Positions 27,745 through 38,312 of a stretch of DNA of 64,000 nt are shown piece by piece. The notes beneath the pieces were generated by a model that was not told the origin of the DNA, ran no database searches, and saw only the letters and a program-made list of their open reading frames with translations. Source of the stretch: F22 sp963675625 (lineage in GTDB: Bacteria; Bacteroidota; Bacteroidia; Bacteroidales; Bacteroidaceae); contig OY776497.1 of NCBI GenBank assembly GCA_963675625.1, forward strand, positions 1,612,001 through 1,676,000, written 5' to 3'. The translations under genes and the position numbers were made by a program. How positions within the stretch are numbered: the stretch's first letter is position 1; every line of letters begins with the position of its first letter.

Positions 27745-30700
27745 TTATAGCATGTCTTGAGTATCTTTAGGATGATCTAATTTAGCAAATTCTCCAGGAG
27801 CAATTCCAAAAGTGTTTTTGAAGGCATGTGAGAAATGTGATAGGCTTTTAAATCCAACAGCATAAGCCACATCTGAAATATTCATTGCTTTTTTTGTTAG
27901 TAGATCTTTAGCTGTATCTAGACGTATTGTCCTAATATAGTCTGATGCACTTTGACCCGTTAATTTTTTGAGTTTACGGTGCAAGTGTACACGACTGATT
28001 CCAACTTCATCTGCGAGTTGTTGTACATTATAATTTGCATCACTCAAATGCTGATTAACTGCTTTCATCATTTGACGTAAAAATATTTCATCTGGAGATT
28101 CAATAACTAATGCTTTTACATATTCACTTTTAATACGTTTACGCTCTTCACTAATATAAGTCGTTTGTTGTTTTTGGATCATTCGATTAATAGTGCTTAT
28201 TAGTAAATGTTCGTTGAACGGTTTTCCTATATAAGCATCTACTCCAGAATCAAGTCCTTTAACTTGATCAGTAATTTCATGTTGTGAAGACAGTAAAATA
28301 AATGGGGTGTTTTGCATGCGAACTCTTTTTCGTACCTCTTTGCAAAATGTGAGACCATCCATATGTGGCATGCGTAAATCGCTTACAATACAATCGACAT
28401 CGTGGGATAAAAGATAATCTAATGCCTCTGTTGCTTCAATCTTTTCCACTACGTAAAATAAGTCTTTCAATATATCTGAGATATAACTAATCATTTCTAT
28501 ATCGTCATCCACGACAAGGATCGTTTTCTTTTGTTTCTTATCGGTCTTTTCAACTTCTGGTAGTGATGTCACATCTTCTTGAATATATTCATTTAATTGA
28601 ATCGCATCTGTTGTTTCTTCGGCATATGATCTTGTTTTGATGGAACTACTTGATGGTATAGTAACTGTAAAACATGTGCCACTTCCATCTGTAGAGCTTT
28701 CTACCTTGATGGTTCCTTGTAATAGATCAATGAGTGATTTTGTCAGATGCAATCCAATACCAATACCCGATTCGCTATTTTTGGTTTGTTCTTTGGGTTG
28801 GTAAAAACGCTCAAAAATATGTGCCAAGTCTTTATCTTCAATACCTCGACCTGTATCCTGAATGCGAAGACAAATACCACTAGATGAAGAGGTGGTCATC
28901 TTTTCATCTGTGTATGGTTCTACATATACGTTTATTTGACCTCCACTAGGGGTGTATTTAAAAGCATTAGACAAGATATTATGAACGATTTTTAAAAATG
29001 AATCTTTGTCGCTAATGAGAATGATTTCTTCATCAGGAAAATGCATGTCTAATGATACTTTCTTTTTTTGTTGGTAGAACGAATAATCTAGAGCTAATGA
29101 ATGTAATGTCGCACATACATTAATTTCGTCTTTATGCAGTGGAAAATGGCCAGTCTCAATTTTACGCACGTCAAGTAGTTGATTCACTAAATCGAGAATA
29201 TGTTTTGCGTTGCGGTACATGGTCAAAATAATTTCAGGAGAAATCTGTTTGTTTTTTTCTGAAATGATCTTTTCTAACGGAGATAAAATCATAGTGATAG
29301 GAGTACGAATATCATGTGATATATTCGTAAATGTTTCAAATTTAACTTGGTTGAGTGCTACAGTGTGTTCATATTTCATACGCTGCGTTTTGTTCAGATA
29401 CAGAATATGTATAAAGCGATAGATGAAAAATAGAAGCAACAAGGTGATGATAGTCCATAGTATGTTAGCTATGATCGTAGCATACCATGGTGGCAACACA
29501 TAAATACTATATTTTTGGATATGTGTGTAGTGATTGCGCAATAAAGCTCGTGCTTCTAGTTGGTATTCTCCAGGAGGTAAATGGTTTACAATAATATCAT
29601 GTTGTCCATTGGGCAAACTAGTCCAGGTCTTATTTAGTTTGGGGATTCTATATTGTATTTTTTCATTTTTGCTATTTCTCATGTTGAATGTCGAGAAAGC
29701 TAAATTGATTTGACTGTTCCCATGTGGAATTTGTATAGTGATATCGTCTTTGGGTAAACAATAATGCTTTACTGATTCAACTTCATAAGAAATCAGATTT
29801 AATGTATAATTTTCAACGTGACGTTTTACGGCAAGAGGTTTAAAATAGGACACACCCGTAAGTCCGCCTATATGAATTATTCCTTCATAAGACTTATAGA
29901 TTGCTTGTTGATAGAATTCGTTACCTTGAAGACCATCTTCTGCATAGTAATTCGTAAATGTTCTGGATTGAATATCAAACTTTGAGACACCATGAAGGGT
30001 GCTTATCCATAAGTTATTATCTGCATCTGCACTTAATCCAGAAATACCATTACTACATAATCCATCTTTTGTTGTATATTGTATTGCGTCATTACCATCA
30101 GGATCAATGCAATACAAACCATAGTGAGAACCTATCCAAAGATAACCTCTACAATCTTGAGTAATACATGTAACAGCTATATTATGAAGTGCAGGTATAT
30201 CTGATATGATGGGGCGTACCTTTTTTGTTTTAGGTGATAGCCAGTATATCCCTTCTCCCGTACTCATCCATAATCTACCAGTACGATCTTTAAACAAGGC
30301 GTACACCCATTCGCTTGGAGTGGCCATTTTTTCTATTGTTATTTCTTTGGTAACTGGATCTGTGGTTAGTAGTAATAGACCAGCTCCGAAAGTTGCAACC
30401 CATGTTTGTGTCTTGTTTTCAGGTAAAAAGCAAGTGATTTGTTTTACATTGTAGTTTTTTAGATTTACAGCTTGCGCTTTGAAGGAATTGGGAGCTACAT
30501 GGTATAACCCGTGTGCATATGTGCCGACCCACATCCCAATATTTTCTTGAAATAATAGAGCTGTTATAGTGTTGGGGGCAGTCGTTTGAGAATCAAATAG
30601 GACAGATTGACTGGTGCCTTTCTGTTTATCATAGATAAATAATCCATAACTATCAGTTCCCAACCATAGTCTATTCTTATTATCTCCTGTAATTGATAAT

Positions 30701-31791
30701 ATAGGGGCTTTGGCATTTATATGACCTCTAATTTGCATAGGGCTGATATAACCAAATGCGGAATCAATTTGCGGAATCAACAAAACGCCAGCACCGTATG
30801 TTCCAATCCAATAGTTTTGTTCATTATCTATAAGAATATGATGTACTTTGTCATGTTGTAGAGCGAAGCTATTATGAGGGATATTATATGGTTTGTATGT
30901 GTGTGCTTTTATATCATACAAAAGAATCCCTTCTCCTTCTGTACCAATTAACAGGTTGTTTGTACTTTCTAGGCATAATGTTTTAATTCCGATATTACCT
31001 AACGTATGATGAGATAAAACGTTGGGGTCTTCAGATTGATTATTCAATCCAAAAATAAATAACCCATTATGTAACGTGCTGACAATAATTTGATTATTCT
31101 TTCCCTTTATCAATGATGTTATCATAGCATCTTTGGGTAGGCCATATACATCAAGATGGTGTATCTCTTTGCGTTGTTGTATGGTTCTATATAATCCACG
31201 GTCGTCAGTCGCTACCCATAATTCATGATTATTATCTTCTAATATGCTGGTGATCAATGCAGCGCTTGTTTGATCTTTGGAAGAGTTGTCTGCGTGAATT
31301 TTTACGCAAGGTTTTGCTTGAGAAATTGTCAAAATACCTTCGCAGGAGGTACCACATAGTAAGTCGCCAGAACTTGTTTGTAAAAAACAAGTAATATGAG
31401 GATAGATTCGTTTCCCATTACGGGATACAATTACTGTATGGAAGTTATTGGCGTGTGCGTCGTAATATTGTATCCCTTGTGAAGACCCAATCCAAAGTCT
31501 TCCATCTTTTGTAACATATAGACTACGTAAGTTGTCATTGCTGATTGAAAGCGAGTCCTCTACATTATGATAATAATTAGTAATTCTGATTCCATCAAAT
31601 TTATTAAGTCCGTTTTGAGTCGCAACCCATATATTTCCGATAGAATCTTGAGCAATGTCTTTTGTTAGACTATTTGTGAAGCCATTACTTGTGTCAAATT
31701 GACGTACCTGTGCGGATACTGGGTAAATCAATAACATTAATATAACTACTAAGGTACTAAAACGTACTAAAAGTAATAAATGTTTTTTCAT
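27745..31791 (-). CDS. Hybrid two-component sensor/regulator of the polysaccharide locus
   Basis: This 1348-residue protein joins sensor kinase, receiver and DNA-binding domains in one chain. After a signal peptide (about 1-28) come 14 short propeller repeats of the LWIGT..GL type, consistent with two seven-bladed periplasmic sensor domains. A Y_Y_Y-like domain (about 690-765) and one membrane segment (about 772-795) follow. The kinase has phospho-acceptor His826 (SHDIRTP), NILSNAFKYTP and DTGRGIE. The receiver (about 1088-1207) has Asp1138 (SDLRMPHMDG), and an AraC-type helix-turn-helix occupies about 1247-1340. All key residues are present. It is divergent from the Sus-like operon, which it probably activates when it binds an oligosaccharide. 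Confidence 0.95.
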   Translation of the reverse strand: MKKHLLLLVRFSTLVVILMLLIYPVSAQVRQFDTSNGFTNSLTKDIAQDSIGNIWVATQNGLNKFDGIRITNYYHNVEDSLSISNDNLRSLYVTKDGRLWIGSSQGIQYYDAHANNFHTVIVSRNGKRIYPHITCFLQTSSGDLLCGTSCEGILTISQAKPCVKIHADNSSKDQTSAALITSILEDNNHELWVATDDRGLYRTIQQRKEIHHLDVYGLPKDAMITSLIKGKNNQIIVSTLHNGLFIFGLNNQSEDPNVLSHHTLGNIGIKTLCLESTNNLLIGTEGEGILLYDIKAHTYKPYNIPHNSFALQHDKVHHILIDNEQNYWIGTYGAGVLLIPQIDSAFGYISPMQIRGHINAKAPILSITGDNKNRLWLGTDSYGLFIYDKQKGTSQSVLFDSQTTAPNTITALLFQENIGMWVGTYAHGLYHVAPNSFKAQAVNLKNYNVKQITCFLPENKTQTWVATFGAGLLLLTTDPVTKEITIEKMATPSEWVYALFKDRTGRLWMSTGEGIYWLSPKTKKVRPIISDIPALHNIAVTCITQDCRGYLWIGSHYGLYCIDPDGNDAIQYTTKDGLCSNGISGLSADADNNLWISTLHGVSKFDIQSRTFTNYYAEDGLQGNEFYQQAIYKSYEGIIHIGGLTGVSYFKPLAVKRHVENYTLNLISYEVESVKHYCLPKDDITIQIPHGNSQINLAFSTFNMRNSKNEKIQYRIPKLNKTWTSLPNGQHDIIVNHLPPGEYQLEARALLRNHYTHIQKYSIYVLPPWYATIIANILWTIITLLLLFFIYRFIHILYLNKTQRMKYEHTVALNQVKFETFTNISHDIRTPITMILSPLEKIISEKNKQISPEIILTMYRNAKHILDLVNQLLDVRKIETGHFPLHKDEINVCATLHSLALDYSFYQQKKKVSLDMHFPDEEIILISDKDSFLKIVHNILSNAFKYTPSGGQINVYVEPYTDEKMTTSSSSGICLRIQDTGRGIEDKDLAHIFERFYQPKEQTKNSESGIGIGLHLTKSLIDLLQGTIKVESSTDGSGTCFTVTIPSSSSIKTRSYAEETTDAIQLNEYIQEDVTSLPEVEKTDKKQKKTILVVDDDIEMISYISDILKDLFYVVEKIEATEALDYLLSHDVDCIVSDLRMPHMDGLTFCKEVRKRVRMQNTPFILLSSQHEITDQVKGLDSGVDAYIGKPFNEHLLISTINRMIQKQQTTYISEERKRIKSEYVKALVIESPDEIFLRQMMKAVNQHLSDANYNVQQLADEVGISRVHLHRKLKKLTGQSASDYIRTIRLDTAKDLLTKKAMNISDVAYAVGFKSLSHFSHAFKNTFGIAPGEFAKLDHPKDTQDML

Positions 31792-31817
31792 GTATTATAT
31801 GTTTATCTAAGGAACTC

Positions 31818-31849
31818 CAAAGATACGTGCTTAGTTTTTTATTTCCAAA
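31818..31849 (-). promoter_or_regulatory. Promoter of the hybrid regulator gene
   Basis: Read on the - strand: TTTG (31849-31846), 20 bases, TATCTTTG (31825-31818), about 25 bases before the start codon. Both elements fit the consensus exactly. Confidence 0.75.
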
Positions 31850-31874
31850 TGAATATTCTTCCTTTTTTGTTCTG

Positions 31875-31910
31875 ATGTTACATAGATTTGTCAACATGTT
31901 ACTATGTTAC
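31875..31910 (+). promoter_or_regulatory. Candidate operator: three ATGTTAC repeats
   Basis: ATGTTAC occurs at 31875-31881, 31896-31902 and 31904-31910. The first two are 21 bp apart, two helical turns, a geometry suiting an AraC-type dimer. The block lies 30-65 bases upstream of the -33 element of the esterase/susC promoter. Binding is inferred, not shown. Confidence 0.4.
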
Positions 31911-31939
31911 AATTATGCCTTTTCAGGTATCAAAAAAAC

Positions 31940-31970
31940 TTGAGGAGAAAAGTTACAGTATATATATTTG
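31940..31970 (+). promoter_or_regulatory. Promoter of the Sus-like operon
   Basis: TTG (31940-31942), 20 bases, TATATTTG (31963-31970), about 57 bases before the esterase gene. The next four genes follow with gaps of 28 bases or less, so this probably drives the whole operon. Confidence 0.7.
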
Positions 31971-32027
31971 TGCCTTGTTAACTGAGTTCATTAAGTATTA
32001 ATGTAACTACTAATAATCTAGTATAGA

Positions 32028-33281
32028 ATGAAAAAGAAATTTATTTCGGTGTTGTTAGCTATTGCAATTCCGGCATTGGTCGTCGCACAAGGTCTGAAGT
32101 TGACTGTACCAATTAATGAAGGATGGGTTTTTACATCACCACAAAAGCCAAGCTTATTAATACGAGGTATTAATGAAACAGGTGAAATTCAAACTAAACC
32201 TTTGTCTATCTTTGTAGAAACAGATACGCATGAGTTAGTCTATAAGTTAGATCAGAATATCACAATACCTCCTAAAGATAGTTTGACAAATACGATTTCT
32301 TTTCAATCAATCAAACCAGGCTTTTATCACTGCTTAGTAAAATCAGAGCAGGATACGATCAGAAGTTTTAATTTTGGATTTGATCCTGAAAGTATTTATA
32401 GTCCTGCAGATTATAAAGCCGATTTTGATCAATTTTGGTCGCAAACTAAAAAAGAATTAGCTCAGGTAAAACCAGAGTATTCACTCACGTTGATTCCAGA
32501 TAGTAGTAATAATGTATGCAAACTATATCGTGTGCGTATGAAAAGTTTTGGTGGAGTTGAGATACAAGGTTTTTATTCAGTTCCTGTCAAAAAAGGTAAG
32601 TATCCTTGTGTCGTTAGTTACATGGGATATGGAAGTAAGCCATGGGCACCTGGACCTAATGATAATCCTCATCGTGTGCTGTTTGTTTTAAGTACACGAG
32701 GACAAGGATTGTGTGAAAGTACTAATCCTTATGGAGACTGGGTAACATACAATTTAAATAATAGAGATACCTATTATTATAGAGGTGCTTTTATGGATTT
32801 AATACGAGCTGTTGATTTTGTTTCCTCACGTCCTGAAGTGCGCAAAGATGCAATTTTTGCAGAAGGTGCAAGCCAAGGAGGAGCTTTTACATTGGTTGCT
32901 GCTGCATTAGATAAACGCATTGTAGCAATAGCACCTTGTATCCCATTTTTGAGTGACTTTAAAGATTACTTCAATATTGTAAACTGGCCGGCTACTCCTA
33001 TTCGAGCTAAACAATCAGAGATGTGGATGTCAAATGAGGATCTGTTTAAGGTGTTGTCTTATTTTGATGTCAAAAATTTTGCGCATATGATTCATTGCCC
33101 AGTTATGATGTCGGTGGGACTTCAAGACCCTGTATGTCCTCCTCACACAAACTTTAGTAGTTATAATTTGATTCGTGCCCCTAAAAGTTATTCTATTTAT
33201 CCAGTTTGCAAACATGATGTCCCAAAGGAGTGGTGGCCCAAGCGTGACGCTTTCTTTGAAAAATATACTCCTAAAAAATAA
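32028..33281 (+). CDS. Acetyl (xylan) esterase, CE7-like, exported
   Basis: The 417-residue protein has a signal peptide (about 1-20), an N-terminal beta domain, and an alpha/beta-hydrolase domain of the acetyl xylan esterase/cephalosporin deacetylase family. The catalytic triad is readable: Ser282 in EGASQGGA, Asp367 in VGLQDPVCPP and His396 in CKHDVP. The RGQG sequence (224-227) is also typical. It probably removes acetyl groups from imported sugar chains in the periplasm. As first gene of the operon it implies an acetylated substrate. The exact natural substrate is unknown. Confidence 0.88.
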   Translation: MKKKFISVLLAIAIPALVVAQGLKLTVPINEGWVFTSPQKPSLLIRGINETGEIQTKPLSIFVETDTHELVYKLDQNITIPPKDSLTNTISFQSIKPGFYHCLVKSEQDTIRSFNFGFDPESIYSPADYKADFDQFWSQTKKELAQVKPEYSLTLIPDSSNNVCKLYRVRMKSFGGVEIQGFYSVPVKKGKYPCVVSYMGYGSKPWAPGPNDNPHRVLFVLSTRGQGLCESTNPYGDWVTYNLNNRDTYYYRGAFMDLIRAVDFVSSRPEVRKDAIFAEGASQGGAFTLVAAALDKRIVAIAPCIPFLSDFKDYFNIVNWPATPIRAKQSEMWMSNEDLFKVLSYFDVKNFAHMIHCPVMMSVGLQDPVCPPHTNFSSYNLIRAPKSYSIYPVCKHDVPKEWWPKRDAFFEKYTPKK

Positions 33282-33309
33282 TTGTTCTCTTAATTAATAA
33301 TACTAATAC

Positions 33310-36300
33310 ATGAAAAAATTACTATTAACCTCCTTTGTGTGTTTGTTGGCCATGCTGACTTATGCGCAAAATCTACCCATCAATGGTATTGTGATTGACT
33401 CCAAAACAGGTGATCCAATTATTGGTGCTAGTGTTTTAATAAAAAATAAACAATCAGGTACCATTACAGACTTCGATGGACGGTTTGTTTTAAAAGTGGA
33501 AAAATACCCGACTACTATTATAGTAAAATATATTGGGTACAAATCACAAGAATATGTTATGAAGTCTGGAAAGGAATTTACTATTCGTTTATCAGAAGAT
33601 TCTGAGTTACTAGATGAAGTTGTAGTTGTTGGATACGGTAGCATGAAAAAAAGCGACATGTCTGGTGCCGTAGCTTCCATTAAGAGTAAGGATCTGATGA
33701 CTGGTAATCCTTCTGATTTGAGTCAAGGTCTTAGTGGTAAGATTGCGGGTGTGCAGATCAATCAAAACGATGGTGCGCCTGGGGCTGGAGTAAGTATCCA
33801 AATTCGTGGTGCGAACTCTTTCTCAACCAATACTCAACCATTATTTATTGTTGATGGTGTGCCATTTGATGCTGGCTCAACTCCATCAAGTGATGCTAAC
33901 AGTGGGAATAATCAATCGTTCAATGCTTTGAACTTTATCAACCCTCATGATATTGAATCAATTGAGGTCTTAAAAGATGCATCAGCTACAGCTATCTATG
34001 GTTCACGTGGAGCTAATGGTGTTGTACTTATTACAACAAAACGTGGAGAGCATGGTCATGACAAAGTGGAATTCTCATCTAGTTTTACTATCTCTAAAGT
34101 GGCTAACCGCGTAAATATGCTTAAACCAAGTACATATGCGTCATATATTAATGAAGAAACTTTGAATAGTGCATATTACTATGGAACGCCTTATGGAAAA
34201 TTACCTTATTCAGGTACTTGGAGTTATTCTTTGAACGCAGATCAGACTTATAATTATAATAATGGTACGTATAACCCATCTCCAAGTGATTTCAATAGCC
34301 CAGGAATTTATACCGATGAATATGGTAATAAAGAAGTTGTTGGAGGAAGCGATTGGCAAGATGAGATTTATCAAGTTGGTTTTTCTCAAGAGTACAATTT
34401 AAGTGTTTCTGGTGGATCTGATAAGGGCTGGTATGCCTTCTCCGGAAATTATCTTGATCAATCAGGTACTATTAAAAATTCTGGAATGAAACGTTATTCT
34501 TTGCGTAGTAATTTGGGACGTAAGATTAATAAGTTTTTGGAGTTAGGAAGTAACATGAGCTATACAAATAGCGATACAGACTTTGCAAAAACAAGTGCTT
34601 ATGATTATGGTGTGATTCGTAGTTCACTTATATTCCCTACGACTTTTGCGCCTGATATGGATACCACTTCTTCGGATGAATTGAATTGGTTGGCTGCAAA
34701 CCCTGCTGAGTACGTAAAGTCAGCAAAAGATAATTTGAAGTCAATTAACTTCTTTAGTTCTTCTTACGCACAAATTCAATTCTTACCTTATTTGAAATTT
34801 CGTCAGAATGTGGGAGTTAGTTATACTTCTCAACGTCGCCAAACTTATTATAATCGACATACACAAGAAGGTAAGTCACCTGTAAATGGTAAGGCTGGAC
34901 AAAGTGATAGTTGGTGGCAAAGTATGACAGCAGAATCATTGGTTACTTTTGATAAAACTTTTGATAAGATACATCATATCAATGCTGTTGCTGGTTTTAC
35001 TATCGAAAAAGCTAAGAGTGGTTATAAGTCAATGACAGCAGCAAATTTTCCGAACGATTTGACTGAAGCATATGATATGAGTTTAGGTCTTGACCCAGGA
35101 GAACTTCAAAGTGGGGCTTCTGATCAGGCATTGCTGTCTTTCTTAGGACGTGTTAATTATACATTAAAAGATAAGTACATATTTACAACATCTTATCGTC
35201 GTGATGGTTCCAGTAAGTTTAGTGAAAACAATAAATGGGCAAACTTTTTATCTGGTGCTTTTGCTTGGCGTTTGAGTGAAGAGAAGTTTATTAAGGATTT
35301 AGGTCTCTTTAGTAATTTAAAATGGCGCGTAAGTTACGGTCAGACAGGTAACCAAGCTATTAGCGACTATCGTACTATACCATTGTTATCCGTTTCTAAT
35401 TATCCATTTGGTGGATCATCAAGTAGTGGCTTCTCAGAAGTTAGTTGGAGAGGACCAGTATCAGCTGATTTGAAGTGGGAAACAACTGATCAGTACAACG
35501 TTGGTATAGATCTGGGCTTTGATAGTAATCGATATACCTTAACAGCCGATTATTATTATAAGAAAACGAAAGATCTGCTTCAAGAAGTGAAGATCCCTAG
35601 TAGTACTGGTTTTTCTAATATGATGGTTAATAGTGGCCACGTGACTAATGAAGGATTAGAGTTGACTGCTCATGTTGATGTCTTTCGTGACACTCCTGTA
35701 AAATGGATCGTAGATGGTAACTTGTCATTTAATAAGAATAAAATTGGCGGTCTAGAAGCTGATCAATTTGCAAATACACTTTGGTATGGTGCTGATGATG
35801 TATTTATTCAACGTAATGGTTGCCCAATCGGTGCTATTTATGGATATGTAGAAGATGGTTTTTATGATAATGAAGCAGAAGTACGTGCTAATCCATTATA
35901 TACAAATGCTTCAGATGCAACTGTCAAAGGACTTATTGGTGAAATAAAATATAGAAACTTGGATGATGATCCAAAACTTACTGAGTCTGATAAAACAATC
36001 ATTGGTGATACTAATCCTGACTATACGTATGGTATTACAAATACTATTCGTTGGAAAAATTTGACTTGCTCGTTCTTCCTTCAAGGTTCACATGGTAATG
36101 ATGTCTTTAATGGTAATTTATTGGATGTGAAAATGGGTAATATTGGTAATATCCCAGAATTTGCATACAATTCACGTTGGACACCAGCAACTACAGACAA
36201 AGCAAAATGGCCTAAAGCGATTTCAGGTTATAATCGTACAATGTTGATTTCAGATCGTTATGTGGAAGATGGATCATACATTAAATTGAAGAATATTAAT

Positions 36301-36507
36301 GTGTCTTATCGTTTTGATTTCAACAATGAGTATATAAGTAATTTGGTGCTTTATGCAAGTGCAACGAATTTATTTACCATTACAGACTATAGTTGGTTCG
36401 ATCCAGATGTCAATGCTTTTGGTACTGATTCGTCAAGACGCGGGGTTGATATTTATTCCTATCCAGCTGCACGCACGTTCTCACTAGGAGTGAAATTAGG
36501 ATTTTAA
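33310..36507 (+). CDS. SusC-like TonB-dependent outer-membrane transporter
   Basis: The 1065-residue protein imports oligosaccharides across the outer membrane using energy from TonB. It has a signal peptide (1-19), a carboxypeptidase-regulatory-like domain (about 22-95; GIVIDSKTGDPIIGASV), the family segment LDEVVVVGYGSMKKSDMSGA (101-120), a plug domain with IRGANSF and VDGVPFD, DASATAIYGSRGANGVV, and a long beta-barrel ending in a terminal phenylalanine (SLGVKLGF). It pairs with the SusD-like gene 18 bases downstream. Confidence 0.97.
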   Translation: MKKLLLTSFVCLLAMLTYAQNLPINGIVIDSKTGDPIIGASVLIKNKQSGTITDFDGRFVLKVEKYPTTIIVKYIGYKSQEYVMKSGKEFTIRLSEDSELLDEVVVVGYGSMKKSDMSGAVASIKSKDLMTGNPSDLSQGLSGKIAGVQINQNDGAPGAGVSIQIRGANSFSTNTQPLFIVDGVPFDAGSTPSSDANSGNNQSFNALNFINPHDIESIEVLKDASATAIYGSRGANGVVLITTKRGEHGHDKVEFSSSFTISKVANRVNMLKPSTYASYINEETLNSAYYYGTPYGKLPYSGTWSYSLNADQTYNYNNGTYNPSPSDFNSPGIYTDEYGNKEVVGGSDWQDEIYQVGFSQEYNLSVSGGSDKGWYAFSGNYLDQSGTIKNSGMKRYSLRSNLGRKINKFLELGSNMSYTNSDTDFAKTSAYDYGVIRSSLIFPTTFAPDMDTTSSDELNWLAANPAEYVKSAKDNLKSINFFSSSYAQIQFLPYLKFRQNVGVSYTSQRRQTYYNRHTQEGKSPVNGKAGQSDSWWQSMTAESLVTFDKTFDKIHHINAVAGFTIEKAKSGYKSMTAANFPNDLTEAYDMSLGLDPGELQSGASDQALLSFLGRVNYTLKDKYIFTTSYRRDGSSKFSENNKWANFLSGAFAWRLSEEKFIKDLGLFSNLKWRVSYGQTGNQAISDYRTIPLLSVSNYPFGGSSSSGFSEVSWRGPVSADLKWETTDQYNVGIDLGFDSNRYTLTADYYYKKTKDLLQEVKIPSSTGFSNMMVNSGHVTNEGLELTAHVDVFRDTPVKWIVDGNLSFNKNKIGGLEADQFANTLWYGADDVFIQRNGCPIGAIYGYVEDGFYDNEAEVRANPLYTNASDATVKGLIGEIKYRNLDDDPKLTESDKTIIGDTNPDYTYGITNTIRWKNLTCSFFLQGSHGNDVFNGNLLDVKMGNIGNIPEFAYNSRWTPATTDKAKWPKAISGYNRTMLISDRYVEDGSYIKLKNINVSYRFDFNNEYISNLVLYASATNLFTITDYSWFDPDVNAFGTDSSRRGVDIYSYPAARTFSLGVKLGF

Positions 36508-36525
36508 CAACTTAAATAGACCATA

Positions 36526-38295
36526 ATGAAAAAACATAATATAATATTCTTACTAGGGCTTGTATTTTTGAGTCCCCTAGCAGTAGTAAATACCTCATGT
36601 AGTGATGTATTAGAAGAAAAGCCTAAAAGTGCCATAGGACCTGATCAGCTAGGTGATTCAGACGAGGCTATTAGCCTATGGGTATCAGGTGTATATAATA
36701 AATGGTGTGATGACATGTTTCGTTGGGATAACTTTCCACGTGTTCTTGAGTTAGACAACGATTATGTGTCAGGGCCAGATTGGGCATTTAGTAATCTTGG
36801 AGCAGGTAACTTTCAAGGTGATGATCAAACTAATACCATGTGGACAGGTGGGTATAGTATTATTAATCGTTGTAATTTGGCTATTAAACAGATTAAGGCG
36901 ATGTCAAAATGTACTGAAGATTTTCAAAACAATGCTTTAGGTGAAATTTACTTTCAAAAGGCATTTGTGTATTTCATGTTGACAAGAGCTTATGGGGAAA
37001 TTCCTTTGTTTGATAAAACGGTCAATGATGGAGCTGCATATAATCAACCTCGTCAATCTATTCCAGACGTGTATACTGAAATTATTCGTCTATTGGAAGA
37101 CGCAAAAGATTTGATGTATACTAAAGATGAAAGTCGTTTTGAGCTTGGGCATGTTTCAGCTGGGGCTGCTGCTGGACTTTTAGCTAAAGTATATGCTACT
37201 ATGGGATCTGGGGCTCTTGGATCTGGAACAGAAATCGTTGTAAAGACAGGTGCAGCTTATACTCTAGACAATGAAGGGAACAAAGTCTTAACTTACCCAT
37301 CGTCTAAGACTTTTACAAAAGATGTTGTTGCAGGGTATGAAAATTTTGATGCTGTTGATTGTTACACCAAAGCTGCAGCTTACGCTAAAGCCGTTATGGA
37401 TGGTGATTATGGACACTATGAATTGATGGATTTTGATGCTTTATGGGATCGAAACAATTACAATACAGGCGAACATATGTTTATGATTAATGCCAAGTCT
37501 GGTGATGAAAAGTTAGGTAACCGCATTCATAGATGGTTTTGTGGAACGCCGAATGCTGCTGGAGTTATTCAAACAGGACTTTGGATAGGTCAGCGTCAAC
37601 ATTGGTATTTCCTTTTTGATCATGATGATTATCGTATTAATCAAGGAATTATTCATAAGTACCAGTATTATTATCAAGAAGAAGGAAATAATGCATGTTA
37701 TTACCCTAAAACTCCAGAGTATACTTTGAAGGCTACAGGGTATGATACAAATGGTCAATACGTACAAGCTCCAGAAGCTCCTTATGATGATGGTCATGTT
37801 TATATATATAATGTGGATGCAACTGGTTTGGCTTTTACAACAAAATTTGCTGATGTAACAGATCCAACTCTTGATCGTACTGATGCTTATTATCCAATGC
37901 TTCGTTATTCTGATATTGTGCTTATTTATGCTGAAGCCATGGCAGAAATTTCAAGTGGAGTAAGTTCTGAAGCCATTAAAGCATTAAACACATTGCGTGT
38001 ACGTAATAATAGTGTATTGGCTGTAACTAGTGGAGACAATGCTATTACTACAAAGGTGGCTTTGCGTTCTACAATCCTAGAGGAGAGAGCTAAAGAGTTG
38101 GCTTTTGAAGGTAACCGTCGTTGGGATTTAATTCGTTGGGGAATCTATCTTCAGGTGATGAATAGTATTACAGGAGGTTATGATGAATGTGGGGTCAATA
38201 AATCTCGTACTGCGCGTAATTTGTTGTATCCACTTCCTAATTCAGAAGTACAAACAAACGATGCAATCTCTGAGAATAATCCTGGATGGAATTAA
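36526..38295 (+). CDS. SusD-like surface glycan-binding lipoprotein
   Basis: SusD proteins form the lid on the SusC channel and capture the sugar. The 589-residue product has a lipoprotein signal with Cys25 (VNTSCSD), TPR-type helices in the N-terminal half (AFVYFMLTRAYGEIPLFDK) and the conserved RagB/SusD C-terminal part (YPMLRYSDIVLIYAEAMAE, EERAKELAFEGNRRWDLIRW). It follows the SusC-like gene directly, as in nearly all such pairs. Confidence 0.97.
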   Translation: MKKHNIIFLLGLVFLSPLAVVNTSCSDVLEEKPKSAIGPDQLGDSDEAISLWVSGVYNKWCDDMFRWDNFPRVLELDNDYVSGPDWAFSNLGAGNFQGDDQTNTMWTGGYSIINRCNLAIKQIKAMSKCTEDFQNNALGEIYFQKAFVYFMLTRAYGEIPLFDKTVNDGAAYNQPRQSIPDVYTEIIRLLEDAKDLMYTKDESRFELGHVSAGAAAGLLAKVYATMGSGALGSGTEIVVKTGAAYTLDNEGNKVLTYPSSKTFTKDVVAGYENFDAVDCYTKAAAYAKAVMDGDYGHYELMDFDALWDRNNYNTGEHMFMINAKSGDEKLGNRIHRWFCGTPNAAGVIQTGLWIGQRQHWYFLFDHDDYRINQGIIHKYQYYYQEEGNNACYYPKTPEYTLKATGYDTNGQYVQAPEAPYDDGHVYIYNVDATGLAFTTKFADVTDPTLDRTDAYYPMLRYSDIVLIYAEAMAEISSGVSSEAIKALNTLRVRNNSVLAVTSGDNAITTKVALRSTILEERAKELAFEGNRRWDLIRWGIYLQVMNSITGGYDECGVNKSRTARNLLYPLPNSEVQTNDAISENNPGWN

Positions 38296-38312
38296 TCATT
38301 TATATATAGCAC

